Part shown: positions 1 through 10,084 of the stretch, piece by piece
Layout: every line of letters starts with the position of its first letter
Numbering within the stretch: position 1 is the stretch's first letter
NCBI GenBank assembly: GCA_007115705.1
Contig: QXEO01000339.1
Location: forward strand, 5,823,386 to 5,887,385
Length of the DNA stretch: 64,000 bases
Direction: 5' to 3'
DNA from: Dactylis glomerata
Lineage: Eukaryota > Streptophyta > Magnoliopsida > Poales > Poaceae
Program-made: the position numbers and the translations under genes
Notes under the pieces: generated by a model
Seen by the model: only the letters and a program-made list of their open reading frames with translations
Database searches by the model: none
Told to the model about the DNA's origin: nothing

Positions 1-828
1 CCACCTAAAGAAATCCCACATGGATATGTGTGCACATACGTGCCGGACTGCAACAGCCTGACGCGCACGAACCAGATTGCAACCGCAGGGATTTCTGGGG
101 CAGGTGTTTCTGGAGTAGGGATTTCGGGAGCAGGGATGTCCGGGATGGACGCTGATAAACAGGCGTGGCTAGCTAAGTATGCCACCGGAACGAGTCATGA
201 GAATTTAGCCCCTGCAGCTCAAACGGTGGAGCAAATCAGTACCATCTTGAGAGACCAGTTCGGCTTCGTGCCGAAGAGGAGAACAATCGGCTATTCCAAG
301 CCGTACCCCAACGAGTATGATCTGATTCCGCTTCCACCCAAGTATCGGCTCCCTGAGTTCTCAAAATTTAATGGTTCAGAAGGGTCTAGCTCGATCGAGC
401 ACGTGAGCCGATATTTGGCACAGTTAGGCATGATTTCAGCATCGGATCAGTTACGCGTAAGGTTCTTTGCGCAATCTCTGACAGGACCAGCTTTTGGGTG
501 GTACACCTCGTTGCCACCAGATTCGATCCGGACCTGGAAGCAGCTGGAAGAACAGTTCCATATTCAGTATCATTCAGAAGCTACCGAGGCTGGCATTGCC
601 GATCTGGCGCAGGTGCGGCAGAAGCGGGGAGAAACGGTAGCCGAGTATATTCAGCGTTTCAGGACTGTCAAGAACCGATGTTATTCGGCTCGTTTAACTG
701 AGAAAGAAGCAGTCGAGCTGGCCGTGTTGGGTCTCTCAGCACCGATCAAGGATCTGGCTTTCCAAGTAGAATACAATTCACTGGCGCACATGGTCCAGAA
801 ACTGACAATGTATAGCGTCCACCCCTGA
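1..828 (+). CDS. gag: gag, N-terminal part (open at left window edge)
   Basis: This is the structural capsid protein of the Tat element. The frame is open from base 1 with no start codon needed, so the protein begins before the window. A retrotransposon gag domain covers roughly residues 95-260: a PYPNEYD...PPKYRLPEF segment, then LTGPAFGWYTSLPPDSIRTW and a Q-rich LTEKEAVELAVLGL region typical of grass Ty3 gag. The frame ends in TGA at 826-828 inside the gag domain. Homologous sequence continues in another frame for about 85 bases and returns to this frame near 910, so the TGA is not the natural end. Confidence 0.85.
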   Translation, partial: PPKEIPHGYVCTYVPDCNSLTRTNQIATAGISGAGVSGVGISGAGMSGMDADKQAWLAKYATGTSHENLAPAAQTVEQISTILRDQFGFVPKRRTIGYSKPYPNEYDLIPLPPKYRLPEFSKFNGSEGSSSIEHVSRYLAQLGMISASDQLRVRFFAQSLTGPAFGWYTSLPPDSIRTWKQLEEQFHIQYHSEATEAGIADLAQVRQKRGETVAEYIQRFRTVKNRCYSARLTEKEAVELAVLGLSAPIKDLAFQVEYNSLAHMVQKLTMYSVHP

Positions 829-912
829 GTTTGTACCAAGACAAGTTCAAACGTCCGATAAGCCGGTCCGAGGCAGAAGAAGAGGATCTTGTAGAAGACC
901 AGGAGATAAGCC

Positions 913-2748
913 GTGGCTGAATGGGCTCGGGGGGCAGATCCTGTGTCCTGCAAATGGGTGAAAACAGCAAGGCCTGCAAAAGGGTTCGACTTCGATGTAA
1001 GCAAAGCTGAGCAGATATTCGATTTACTGCTGAAGGAAAAGCAGCTGAAGTTACCCGAAGGCCATAAAATCCCTACGGCGCAAGAGATGAACGGGAGATC
1101 ATACTGCAAGTGGCATCACTCGTTCACCCACACCACCAATGATTGCAAAGAGCTACGTCGGCAGATCCAAACGGCGATAGAACAGGGCCGTCTGATCCTT
1201 GGGCAGTTCACCATGAAAGTGGACACAAACCCGTTTCCTGGCATCAACATGGTAGAGCACAGCCACTCCACGAGGCGTCAGCTAGATTTCTCGGTCGATA
1301 TTAACATGGCAGGGCCTGTGTACCACCATGGCAAGTACAAGGAGGAAAGCGGTCACTCCCGGGGCAAAGGAAAGGAAGAGGCCGGTCCACGCAACCGGCC
1401 CCGTTATGACGATAGGCGGTATATAACCGAGGAACAAGTGAGAAGCGTGCGATACCAGAAGCCACACTCCACGCATCTCCTTAACAAGTATGAGCGTCAG
1501 TATGACCAACGTCGGCAGTACGACAGAGATGATGAAAGAGATCGTCGGACCGACGCATACGATGGGAGATACCGTCGGCATGACAGATATGATGAAGGAT
1601 ATGAGCACCGCGCTAGGAGAAGGTCAAAGGAAAAGGAAGGCGTGGATAAACATTGGGATTGTCCTTTCTTCAAGTACTGCTGGGATGCTGGAATGAGCCG
1701 ATTGCCTACAGTCGACAACTGCCCGGAATGTGGACAGCAGAAGGATGACACAGGTCCAGTTTCAGTGTTCAAGCGTCTAGGGCCTCTCCAGCCTCAGAAC
1801 GGACAAGAGGAGTCATCTCGAGCAAAAGATCTCGAGGAGTCAGAGGATGAAGAAGAGGACAGATATCACCGGCCAAGGTGGTATCCCGATGGACTCAGAC
1901 ACTCCCAAAAGCGTAGAGTTCAGAGGCTACGTAGCTTGGAGGAAGCCGAAGCGCAGTACCTCCACACTTTAAGGAAAGCCCGGCCTGATTTGGCCGTAAA
2001 AATTCAGCAAACCTTGGAGACGGAGGCCCGTCCAAAAAGGAAAGAGTGGCGCCCCAAACCAGTAAAAGCCGATGCGAAGACATCGGCTGACACAAACATG
2101 GTGTTCATGCTTCCGTCAGAGTTTTGCGCTCCAAGAACCGAAGAACTACCAGTGGCACAGTTTGACTGCGGCCCACGGCCGGTCATCTTTGAAAAGCCAC
2201 AGGAGAAGAGCTACAAACATCTGAAAGCCCTGTACCTGAGAGGTTATATCAATGGGCAGCCTGTCCGCAAGATGTTGGTTGACACCGGAGCGGCAGTCAA
2301 TATAATGCCATACTCCATGCTGCGGCGTTTGGGACACTCCACTGCAGATCTGATCAAAACCAACGTCACGTTAAGCGACTTCAACGGCCAAGCTTCAGAA
2401 ACGCAAGGCGTTCTGAACGTGGATCTGACCGTGGGTAGAAAAACCATCCCTACGTCGTTCTTCATTGTTGACGGCAAAAGCACCTACGCCGTCTTGCTGG
2501 GAAGGGATTGGATTCACGCTAACTGCTGCATTCCATCCACGATGCACCAATGCCTGATACAGTGGGATGGAGATGAAGTGGAGGTCATTCATGCAGATGA
2601 TTCGATCGAGATCTCATTAGCTGGCATGAACATTTGGGACGCAGAAGACCAAGAGCCGATCTCTGGAGTCAGTCTAGACGGCTGTGAGCGCATTGAAGCT
2701 ACAAAAAACGGGGTGAGGCTGGTCTTATCCACTGGCCTGACAGAGTAG
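913..2748 (+). CDS. gag-pro: gag C-terminal part plus aspartic protease
   Basis: The frame begins with the conserved WVK...FDFDVSKAEQIFDLLL stretch that normally follows the capsid domain, so it continues the frame that stops at 828. Next is a Cys/His motif (C65-K-W-H68 ... H ... C), a long basic Arg/Asp/Tyr-rich region, and a Cys-rich segment around C250 ending in CPECG. The retroviral-type aspartic protease sits near residues 440-550, with catalytic D457-T458-G459-A and a downstream LLGRDWI motif. It would mature the gag-pol polyprotein. The frame ends in TAG at 2746-2748, and pol follows in a different frame 80 bases later. Confidence 0.85.
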   Translation: MAEWARGADPVSCKWVKTARPAKGFDFDVSKAEQIFDLLLKEKQLKLPEGHKIPTAQEMNGRSYCKWHHSFTHTTNDCKELRRQIQTAIEQGRLILGQFTMKVDTNPFPGINMVEHSHSTRRQLDFSVDINMAGPVYHHGKYKEESGHSRGKGKEEAGPRNRPRYDDRRYITEEQVRSVRYQKPHSTHLLNKYERQYDQRRQYDRDDERDRRTDAYDGRYRRHDRYDEGYEHRARRRSKEKEGVDKHWDCPFFKYCWDAGMSRLPTVDNCPECGQQKDDTGPVSVFKRLGPLQPQNGQEESSRAKDLEESEDEEEDRYHRPRWYPDGLRHSQKRRVQRLRSLEEAEAQYLHTLRKARPDLAVKIQQTLETEARPKRKEWRPKPVKADAKTSADTNMVFMLPSEFCAPRTEELPVAQFDCGPRPVIFEKPQEKSYKHLKALYLRGYINGQPVRKMLVDTGAAVNIMPYSMLRRLGHSTADLIKTNVTLSDFNGQASETQGVLNVDLTVGRKTIPTSFFIVDGKSTYAVLLGRDWIHANCCIPSTMHQCLIQWDGDEVEVIHADDSIEISLAGMNIWDAEDQEPISGVSLDGCERIEATKNGVRLVLSTGLTE

Positions 2749-2828
2749 TAAAGCCCACGATTGTTCGTGGTAAGGCCGATCCCTGCGATCGGCCACAAAA
2801 AATAAAAAGCAGTGATCTTACGACAAGC
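2749..2828 (+). promoter_or_regulatory. gag-pro/pol junction with two hairpins
   Basis: This is the 80-base gap between the gag-pro stop and the pol ATG. It holds two perfect inverted repeats: CCACGA/TCGTGG at 2755-2760 and 2765-2770 with a 4-base loop, and GGCCGATC/GATCGGCC at 2774-2781 and 2787-2794 with a 5-base loop. An A-rich tract follows. A third stem, GGGCCGATT/AATCGGCCC at 2917-2939, lies just inside pol. How pol is translated (frameshift, reinitiation or splicing) cannot be read from the sequence. Confidence 0.5.
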
Positions 2829-5800
2829 ATGTCATGTGGTCATAGTAGGGAGATTCCCTACCATTGTAGAGCACAAATGAGTTGTAAACCTTCCTTGAGT
2901 AATGCAATCAAAAAGGGGGCCGATTCCGGCAATCGGCCCAAATTATCTTCGTTATCCTCACCAAACTTTTGGCCGGTGTTCAGCATCGATTTAGCAGGTG
3001 ACGGAAAGCTGGGGTATGGGTTTACATCCGCTGATGAGCTAGAGGAGATTGACATTGGTCCTGGGGATAAGCCACGACCGACATTTATCAGCAAAAAGTT
3101 AGATCCGAATCTGCGGGGTCCGATGATAGCTTTGTTGAAAGAATATCCAGATTGCTTTGCCTGGGACTATACGGAGATGCCCGGGTTAGACAGGAGCATC
3201 ATTGAGCATCGGCTCCCGCTTAAAAAAGGGTTTCGGCCATTCCAGCAGCGAGCACGACAGATGAAGGCCGAAATTTTAGAGGAAGTCAAGAAAGAGATCG
3301 AGAAAATGTTGAAAGCTGGGTTCATCAGGCCATGCAGGTATGCTGAGTGGATTTCTAGTATCGTACCTGTAGAGAAAAAGGATGGCCTATGGCGTGTTGC
3401 CATAGATTTTCGGGATCTCAATAGAGCCACTCCAAAGGATGAATATCCGATGCCGGTAGCAGAGACATTGATCAACGCAGCTGCTGGTCATAAGGTCTTG
3501 AGCTTTATGGATGGCAATGCCGGTTACAATCAAATTTTTATGGCTCCAGAAGATATACACAAGACTGCATTCAGAGTCCCAGGTTCGGTGGGGTTGTTTG
3601 AATATGTAGTCATGACATTTGGACTGAAGAATGCCGGCGCCACATACCAAAGAGCCATGAATTACATTTTCCATGATCTGATCGGCAAGCTGGTGGAGAT
3701 TTATATCGATGACGTGGTAGTCAAGTCTGCTTCAGTGCAAGGACACTTGGACGATCTGCGATGTGTCCTGGACCGAACCAGAAAATTCGGACTATGGATG
3801 AATCCAAAGAAGTGTGCCTTCGGTGTGACGGCCGGTCAGTTCTTGGGTTTCTTGGTCCATGAACGCGGAATCGAGATCGGCCTGAAAAGTCAGGAGGCAG
3901 TGCGAACAATGAAGCCACCTACCATGAAGAAAGAACTGCAGTGTCTCATCGGCAAGATCAACTTCGTCAGAAGGTTCATCTCCAATCTGTCCGGAAGAAT
4001 AGAGCCATTCATGGGACTGGTGAAAATTAAATCTGATGAGGAGTTCCGCTGGGGGACAGAACAGCAACGAGCCTTCGACGAGATCAAAGAATATCTAACG
4101 AAGCCGCCCGTGTTGGTTCCACCGCAGCAGGATAGGCCGTTCTACATTTACTTGTCGGTGGCTGACACGTCTATCGCCTCGGTGGTGGTGCAAGTCTATG
4201 ATGGTCTGGAGCGAGTTGTGTTTTACATCAGCAGAAGGATGCTGGATGCAGAGACAAGGTATCCTGAAATCGAGAAGTTATGCCTCTGCCTATTTTTCAC
4301 CTGCACCAAGCTGCGACACATCTTGCTGTCAGCAGAGATTATCATCATATGCAAATCAGATGTCATAAAACATATGCTGTCGGCTCCTGTGTTGAAAGGC
4401 CGACTCGGCAAATGGATGTTTGCGCTATCGGAATTTGATATCCGGTATCAACCCGCCAAAGCGGTTAAGGGACAGGCGTTGGCCGATCTTATTGCTGAAC
4501 GAATCAACACTGATATAGCAGCACTGTCTGTACGTGCATGGGCTATGTTTTTCGATGGATCGGCTTGTGATGATGGTTGTGGCATCGGCGTTCTGCTCGT
4601 GTCGCCCCGGGGGGCAACATATTCTTTTTCCATCAGGCTATCTACCCCTTGCACCAACAATGTCGCTGAGTATGAGGCAATACGCAAGGGAATGGAGTTG
4701 CTCATTGAAGCCGGAGCAGAAGCAGTGGAACTTTTTGGAGACTCCAAATTGGTGATTTCCCAACTCACGGACGAATACAAGTGTGAGAGCGAGTCACTCT
4801 TCCCATTATGGTTGCAATGCCGTGAGCTGATGGCACAGTTCAGGTACTTAAACTTTAACTGGATCCCACGATCGCAGAATACCGAGGCAAATGATCTCGC
4901 ACAAATGGCTTCAGGCTACAAGGACATAGCAGGTGGAACTGATGTTCAGGTACAGTTCCTGGAGACGGACGACTGGAGAGCCGATATTTTCAATTACTTG
5001 AAAGATTCGGCTCGGGGGGCACCTAAACGGATAAGGTACAAGGCCATGAAGTATGTGCTTATTGGGGATGACATGTTCTACAGGACTCTGGAAGGGCTAT
5101 TGCTCAAATGTCTAGGGCCAGCCGAGGCAAATCGGCTTCTACACGAGGTACACGAAGGCGCCTGTGGAACTCACCAATCGGCTCACAAGATGAAATGGTT
5201 GATCAGGCGATCAGGGTTTTATTGGCCCACCATGCTTGAGGATTGTTTTAAGTACTATAAAGGGTGTCAAGCATGTCAGAAATTCGGGAAGATTCAGATG
5301 GTACCTGCATCAGCGATGAACCCCATCATCAAGCCTTGGCCATTCCGAGGTTGGGGCATGGATATGATTGGCAAGATCAATCCTCCATCAAGCAAAGGCC
5401 ACATGTGGATTTTGGCCATTACGGATTATTTCACTAAATGGGTGGAAGCCGTCCCTATGAAGTCAGTAAACTCGAAGGATGTTATCAATTTCGTGAAAGA
5501 ACATGTCATTCATAGATTCGGGATTCCCCAAACTATTACGACCGATGGAGGTTCGGTCTTCATTTCTCACGAGTTTAGAGAGTTCTGCGAGGACACGGGA
5601 ATTAAGCTGATCCGATCATCTCCATATTATGCTCAAGCAAATGGGCAAGCTGAAGCGTCCAATCAGAGCCTTATCAAACTGATCAAGAGAAAAATCGACG
5701 AGCACCCTAGGTGTTGGCACGAGGTTTTGTCAGAAGCTTTGTGGGCTTATCGCATGTCATGTCATGGAACGATAAAAACCTCGCCATACCATCTAGTCTA

Positions 5801-6233
5801 TGGACAAGAAGCCGTATTGCCATGGGAGATTACGGCTGGATCGAGACGTGTCACTTTTCAGAACGATCTAACAACTGAAGAATATGCAGCCCTGATGAGT
5901 GACAGTGTTGAGGATTTAACGGAACTTAGGTTGTGGTCGCTTGAGAAAATTAAAGAGAACAAAGCCAAGGTAGCTCGTGCATATAATAAGAAGGTGAGAC
6001 CAAAGGAGTTCCACGTTGGGGATCTGGTATGGGAAGCTGTATTACCATTGGGAACTAAGGATGCAGCATACGGTAAATGGTCTCCAAATTGGCACGGGCC
6101 ATACAGGGTCGACCAAGTTTTAAGGGGCAACGCGTACATGCTTGAGGAGCTGGACGGTGTGAAATTCCCAGTGGCTGTCAACGGTCAGCATCTCAAGAAA
6201 TATTTCCCAAGCATGTGGGATGATGGACAGTGA
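2829..6233 (+). CDS. pol: pol: reverse transcriptase, RNase H, archaeal-type RNase H, integrase
   Basis: An uninterrupted frame of 1134 residues. Reverse transcriptase occupies about residues 140-390, with catalytic Y292-I-D-D295. The first RNase H (about 440-560) lacks the usual first Asp, reading YLSVAD, as is normal for the decayed Tat domain. A second, archaeal-type RNase H follows with a plausible catalytic set D576, E614, D638 and D689. Integrase has an N-terminal HHCC zinc finger (H772 onward, C813 and C816) and a DD35E core at D845, D906 and E942, then a GPY/F-like WHGPYRV module and no chromodomain. All key integrase and second RNase H residues are present, so this pol could be active. 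The ATG at 2829 is the first in frame, but the true amino end may come from a gag-pro fusion. Confidence 0.92.
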   Translation: MSCGHSREIPYHCRAQMSCKPSLSNAIKKGADSGNRPKLSSLSSPNFWPVFSIDLAGDGKLGYGFTSADELEEIDIGPGDKPRPTFISKKLDPNLRGPMIALLKEYPDCFAWDYTEMPGLDRSIIEHRLPLKKGFRPFQQRARQMKAEILEEVKKEIEKMLKAGFIRPCRYAEWISSIVPVEKKDGLWRVAIDFRDLNRATPKDEYPMPVAETLINAAAGHKVLSFMDGNAGYNQIFMAPEDIHKTAFRVPGSVGLFEYVVMTFGLKNAGATYQRAMNYIFHDLIGKLVEIYIDDVVVKSASVQGHLDDLRCVLDRTRKFGLWMNPKKCAFGVTAGQFLGFLVHERGIEIGLKSQEAVRTMKPPTMKKELQCLIGKINFVRRFISNLSGRIEPFMGLVKIKSDEEFRWGTEQQRAFDEIKEYLTKPPVLVPPQQDRPFYIYLSVADTSIASVVVQVYDGLERVVFYISRRMLDAETRYPEIEKLCLCLFFTCTKLRHILLSAEIIIICKSDVIKHMLSAPVLKGRLGKWMFALSEFDIRYQPAKAVKGQALADLIAERINTDIAALSVRAWAMFFDGSACDDGCGIGVLLVSPRGATYSFSIRLSTPCTNNVAEYEAIRKGMELLIEAGAEAVELFGDSKLVISQLTDEYKCESESLFPLWLQCRELMAQFRYLNFNWIPRSQNTEANDLAQMASGYKDIAGGTDVQVQFLETDDWRADIFNYLKDSARGAPKRIRYKAMKYVLIGDDMFYRTLEGLLLKCLGPAEANRLLHEVHEGACGTHQSAHKMKWLIRRSGFYWPTMLEDCFKYYKGCQACQKFGKIQMVPASAMNPIIKPWPFRGWGMDMIGKINPPSSKGHMWILAITDYFTKWVEAVPMKSVNSKDVINFVKEHVIHRFGIPQTITTDGGSVFISHEFREFCEDTGIKLIRSSPYYAQANGQAEASNQSLIKLIKRKIDEHPRCWHEVLSEALWAYRMSCHGTIKTSPYHLVYGQEAVLPWEITAGSRRVTFQNDLTTEEYAALMSDSVEDLTELRLWSLEKIKENKAKVARAYNKKVRPKEFHVGDLVWEAVLPLGTKDAAYGKWSPNWHGPYRVDQVLRGNAYMLEELDGVKFPVAVNGQHLKKYFPSMWDDGQ

Positions 6234-6376
6234 AATATGGGGGCCGATACATGAAATCGGCCAGTAAAAAAATAAATATCCAGTGAAATATGGGGGCCGA
6301 TACATGAAACCGGCCAGTAACAAAAATATATCCAGTGAAACATGGGGGCCGATACATGAAATCGGCCAAATAAAAA
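6228..6376 (+). repeat. Three tandem 52-53-bp hairpin units between convergent genes
   Basis: The units start at 6228, 6281 and 6333, each opening with CAGTGAAA(T/C)ATGGGGGCC. Each contains an inverted pair: GGCCGAT/ATCGGCC at 6242-6248 and 6256-6262, 6295-6301 and 6309-6315 (one mismatch), and 6347-6353 and 6361-6367. A/T-rich tracts separate them. The array starts at the pol stop and ends 58 bases before the stop of the antisense gene, filling the convergent gap. Confidence 0.85.
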
Positions 6377-6433
6377 GCCATCGACTCTCGAGGTTCAGAC
6401 TGTTACGAGCAAGTGTCAGGTTACATGAATAAG

Positions 6434-9400
6434 CTACTGAAGGAATGCCTCGAAGGCATGGAGGGCGTCAGCACGGACACGATCCACCTCGGCGATCTCG
6501 GCTTCGTCATCATCGTCCTTGCCTGTTACTAGCTGCTTGCTCAGGGCACGTATTTCTGCCAGATCAGTCTTCAGTTGAGCTTTGAGGCCTTCTGCTTCGT
6601 CTTGGGAGCGGGCGATGAATACTTCCTTGTCATGAATGAGCTTTTTAGTCGCCCGGACCTTCTCTTCGAGATCTTCCAATTCCTTTTTTAAGGATGCAAG
6701 CTCGGTGGTGCTGACAGAGGTGTCAGTTTTGGCATCCAGAGACGCCTTTTTCTCATTAAGCCGCTGACATTTTGCTGCAATATCGGCCTTCAGTGGGAGT
6801 TGGGCGTGGCGTAGATTGATCCTCTCACGAGCCAACTTCACCCTTGACCCGTAAAAAGACAGAGTCACAACTGGCCAAAGCTTCACCTGCAATGCTACCG
6901 GGAGTTGGTCCTTGATTTCGTCAAGAACACTCTTCACCTCTTCAGAACCCTCGACCAACTTCTCGATTGGGGAGGACAGCAAGGCTTTGAGACGCAGGAA
7001 TTGAGGTAGAACAGCGCTTGCTCGTGGTTCATCGTTGGCGACAGAGGGAGCTGGTTCGATGGATTCAGGGTCGAACGTCAGCAAGCCTGAGATATCACAA
7101 CCCTGGCAGGCAGAAGTGGCGTCAGTATGCGTCAAACAGGGAAGGATGAGTCGAGAGAAGCGAACATACCTCTCCTGAGATCAGGGGGATAGCCGACGGC
7201 GAGACAATCGGTTCATGCGTTGTTGCTGAGGGCTTGGCCAGATTGGCAACCGTTTCATCTACACCTTCAGGGATTACTAGATCCAGGCTTGCGGAAGGCA
7301 TCGGCACTTCCCCGGCTTTCCCACTAGGAGTGTCCTTCGTCTGCATGAAAGGTGCTTAGCCGATGTGAATAGCAGTGAATCGGCATAAAAAGGGAGTGGT
7401 AAGAGTATGGAGGATAATTACTTGCGAAGCCTCCTGGCTCGGAGAAGAAGTTTGCAGTCCCTTGCGAGCCCTCTTGGGGCTCACAGCTTGCCCCGCCTCG
7501 ACTGATGCTCGGGGGGCAACAGGTTCAGGAACAGGCCTTTTCCTGGAAGCCGATGGTGGCACATCTGGCTGGCTCGGTGTGGTGGTTCTCTCAGAGTCTG
7601 GTGAGCTTGAATTTCCTCGGTTGGATGGTGTTTCCTCGCTGGAGGTGTCTTCGATGGAGACCTGTAAGAAAGGGAGAGTTGGTAAGCACGAGCATGTTTA
7701 CAAAGATAAATGAGATCAACCAAGGCATGAATCAGCGTACGTGCGAGCTCTCTAGAGAAGGGCTCCGGCGCCTCGAAGTTTTCTTGGCCACTATCTTCCT
7801 CACCGCCGTTCTTGTTTTAGTTGGAACTCGGGGGGCAGCTGACCCGGAAGTTGCTTGGCTCTTGGAAGCCGATTTTGGTGATATCGGTTGGTTCTGCATC
7901 ACGACCTGTTTCAAAGGTGGCGAGTTTTTGCAGAAAAGGACCACTGGAGCCGGTGGGAGGAATTCGAAGGGGGAGCCATCCTCGTTGGTAGGTTCTGGAC
8001 CATCTTGTTGCTGCAAGGAGATAGAGCAGGATATTAAAAGAATCATCGTGAGCTGCATTAAGAAAAGCCACAAGTAGCAGTACCTGTTCTACAGGGATGT
8101 CATATTCAGCATCGACCTGTTCCAGCAATGGTCCCAGAGCTCTCCTGAAGGCATGAGTCTTCCACATCGACCACCAGTCCTCAAAACCATCGGTTGATGA
8201 AGCGAAAATGAGGTTGTTAGGAATTGGGATGGTCAGAGCATCGAAGAAAGAATAACACCTCTGACTGGTGATAGGATCGGGCAGGTCAGCTCTGCTCTCT
8301 GTGAGGTGGTGGAGAAAGAAATGAGGAGGTACTTGCCCAAGGCCAAATTGCCGAGCTGCTACGACTGGCTGGTAGAACTCGTATCCAGGCTTGATTATTC
8401 TGTTGGATGTGCTCATGCCAACTGGGAGGAAGCAGGGACGGATCACGGTGGAGAATAACTGCCGAGTGCTAGTGTCATCGGCAAAGTTGTCCAGCCTGAA
8501 GGAGATTGGATTCTCAAAATTTTCTGATTCCTCCGTGTAAGGAAAGAAGATAGGATTGTCCAGGCCTTGGAAGAAAATGCTGAACCACTTGGATGCTTCA
8601 TGAGGGATCAGTTTACTACCTGGCAGGCTATACAGAGCTTGGCCGTAGCTGGTGCATCGGATCTGCTTCCCTTTGACATCTGGAAAGGTGCAACTTGCCA
8701 AAAGGGGGAAGTTTGGGATATGGTTTTGAAAGTACAGCTGAGCCCATAGTTGAATAAACCACCAAGGACCTCCTGTTTTGACTGCTATGTGGGAGAATAG
8801 TTTGACAGACATCAACTGGAGATATCGATAGACTTCTCCAAGGAACAGTTTGCCGATGCCAAGTTGAGTGCCTCTGGCAAGTTCATAGGCCAAGGGAAGA
8901 TAATTCTTGGTTGGAGCAAGGGAAGGGCCACAGAATATGAAATGTTCCAGCCAGAAATTGAGGAAGGCCGTGTGTTCCTTCTCTGTGACAGGGCCCTTAG
9001 TTTTCATGTGGCTTCGAAGATAAGCACCCCAGTTTGTGCAATCTGTTTTGGAAGAAAGCTTGAAGGGGACTTTTGGCAGCATAAAAGCAGAGGGGCTGGG
9101 TGATGTGATGTCCAGACCAGTAATCATCACCACGTCTAACAGAGTTGGTGTCATGGGGCTGTGGCCGAACATGAAGCAGTTCAGAGCATCAGACCAGAAA
9201 TAGCCGATGGTTTTTAGAAGATTTTCATGCTTCTCAAGGGGAGACAATGACAAAGACAAGGCATCGGCTATTCCCGTGGTTTCCCATTGGGGTTGGTAAG
9301 TTTTGGCTACCCTACTGTACCAAGAAACCCAATATTCGGGAGGATTAGGCCAGGCTCGTAAGCAGTCGGCCCAAGAATCCAAATCTAAGTTTTGGCTTAC

Positions 9401-9652
9401 GAAGGGGATTCTGTTTGCCTCGCAAGAGATCAGATGGGCAGGACTAGATTCTGTACGGGGGCCAAGGCAGAGAGAATTTGGGAGAGAAGGATGCGGCAGC
9501 AGAATGTCTGAAACCTAAAATTTCAATGATGGGATAAAGCATTAATTCAGGTGTTTGCTGTTAATTCTAGCACCGTGCTCGGATTGCGAGGAACAGTTAA
9601 GGATTACCTTCAGACCGGAGACCGCTGTGTTGGCGCTGGACGATTCAGCCAT
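6434..9652 (-). CDS. Antisense six-exon plant mobile domain (PMD) protein with C-terminal coiled coil
   Basis: Proposed exons on the minus strand: 9608-9652, 8084-9514, 7741-8010, 7422-7661, 7170-7340 and 6434-7102. Introns of 93, 73, 79, 81 and 67 bases all begin GT and end AG on the coding strand, and every exon length is a multiple of three (phase 0). The result is one open frame of about 941 residues. The large second exon holds the PMD-type (aminotransferase-like) region, with DSWADCLRAWPNPPEYW, MITGLDITSPSPS and GGPWWFIQLWAQLYF. A basic, Ser/Pro-rich linker with nuclear-signal-like clusters follows (KKTSRRR; SRKRPVPEP). The last exon is a long Lys/Glu/Leu coiled coil. PMD proteins are known from Ty3/gypsy elements and from the host genes MAIN and MAIL1. 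Being antisense, the introns survive retrotransposition. The short first exon is the least certain part. Confidence 0.82.
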
Positions 9653-10084
9653 TTACTTTGCTAATAGAGATGGATCTATGCGGTGGGGAATCTAGGGTTC
9701 GTGTCGCCGTGAGCCAGACTTGTTCAACGAGGCAATTGGAGATCTGAGTTAGCCTTTTTGAAGATGGTTGCAGGTTACCGTTGAAATGGGAAAGTGACCG
9801 CTCAGACTTGTCTTAATAAGCGACCGAATTTGACCTTGCCAACGTTTGTGGGAAAAGCCGATGCATGGCCATCGGCTCTTTGGGCTTTGACTTGGTTGAC
9901 CGTATCAAGCGTGGTATGGTGAAAGCCGATTCGTTACTATCGGCTTTTGGAGCGTTGACCTATTTGACTATCGGCAAAACCAAATTGGGAAAAGCAATCT
10001 TTGTTGATTCAGAAGATGGTTGTTTACAATGGAGCCGATTGCTTACAAAATAGAGATCTACTACTAGTACTACTACTTCCTAAT
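9653..10084 (-). promoter_or_regulatory. Upstream region of the antisense PMD gene, with GCCGAT hairpins
   Basis: No open frame of note. It lies between the antisense acidic-protein gene (stop near 10085) and the proposed ATG of the PMD gene (9652-9650), so it should hold that gene's promoter and leader. Two inverted pairs are visible: GCCGAT/ATCGGC at 9857-9862 and 9871-9876, and AAAGCCGAT/ATCGGCTTT at 9922-9930 and 9939-9947. I see no convincing TATA box on the minus strand. Confidence 0.45.

Noticed and set aside
820..915. Programmed frameshift in gag
   Set aside because: Two shifts in opposite directions within 90 bases would be needed, with stops in the first frame between them. Mutation or sequence error is simpler.
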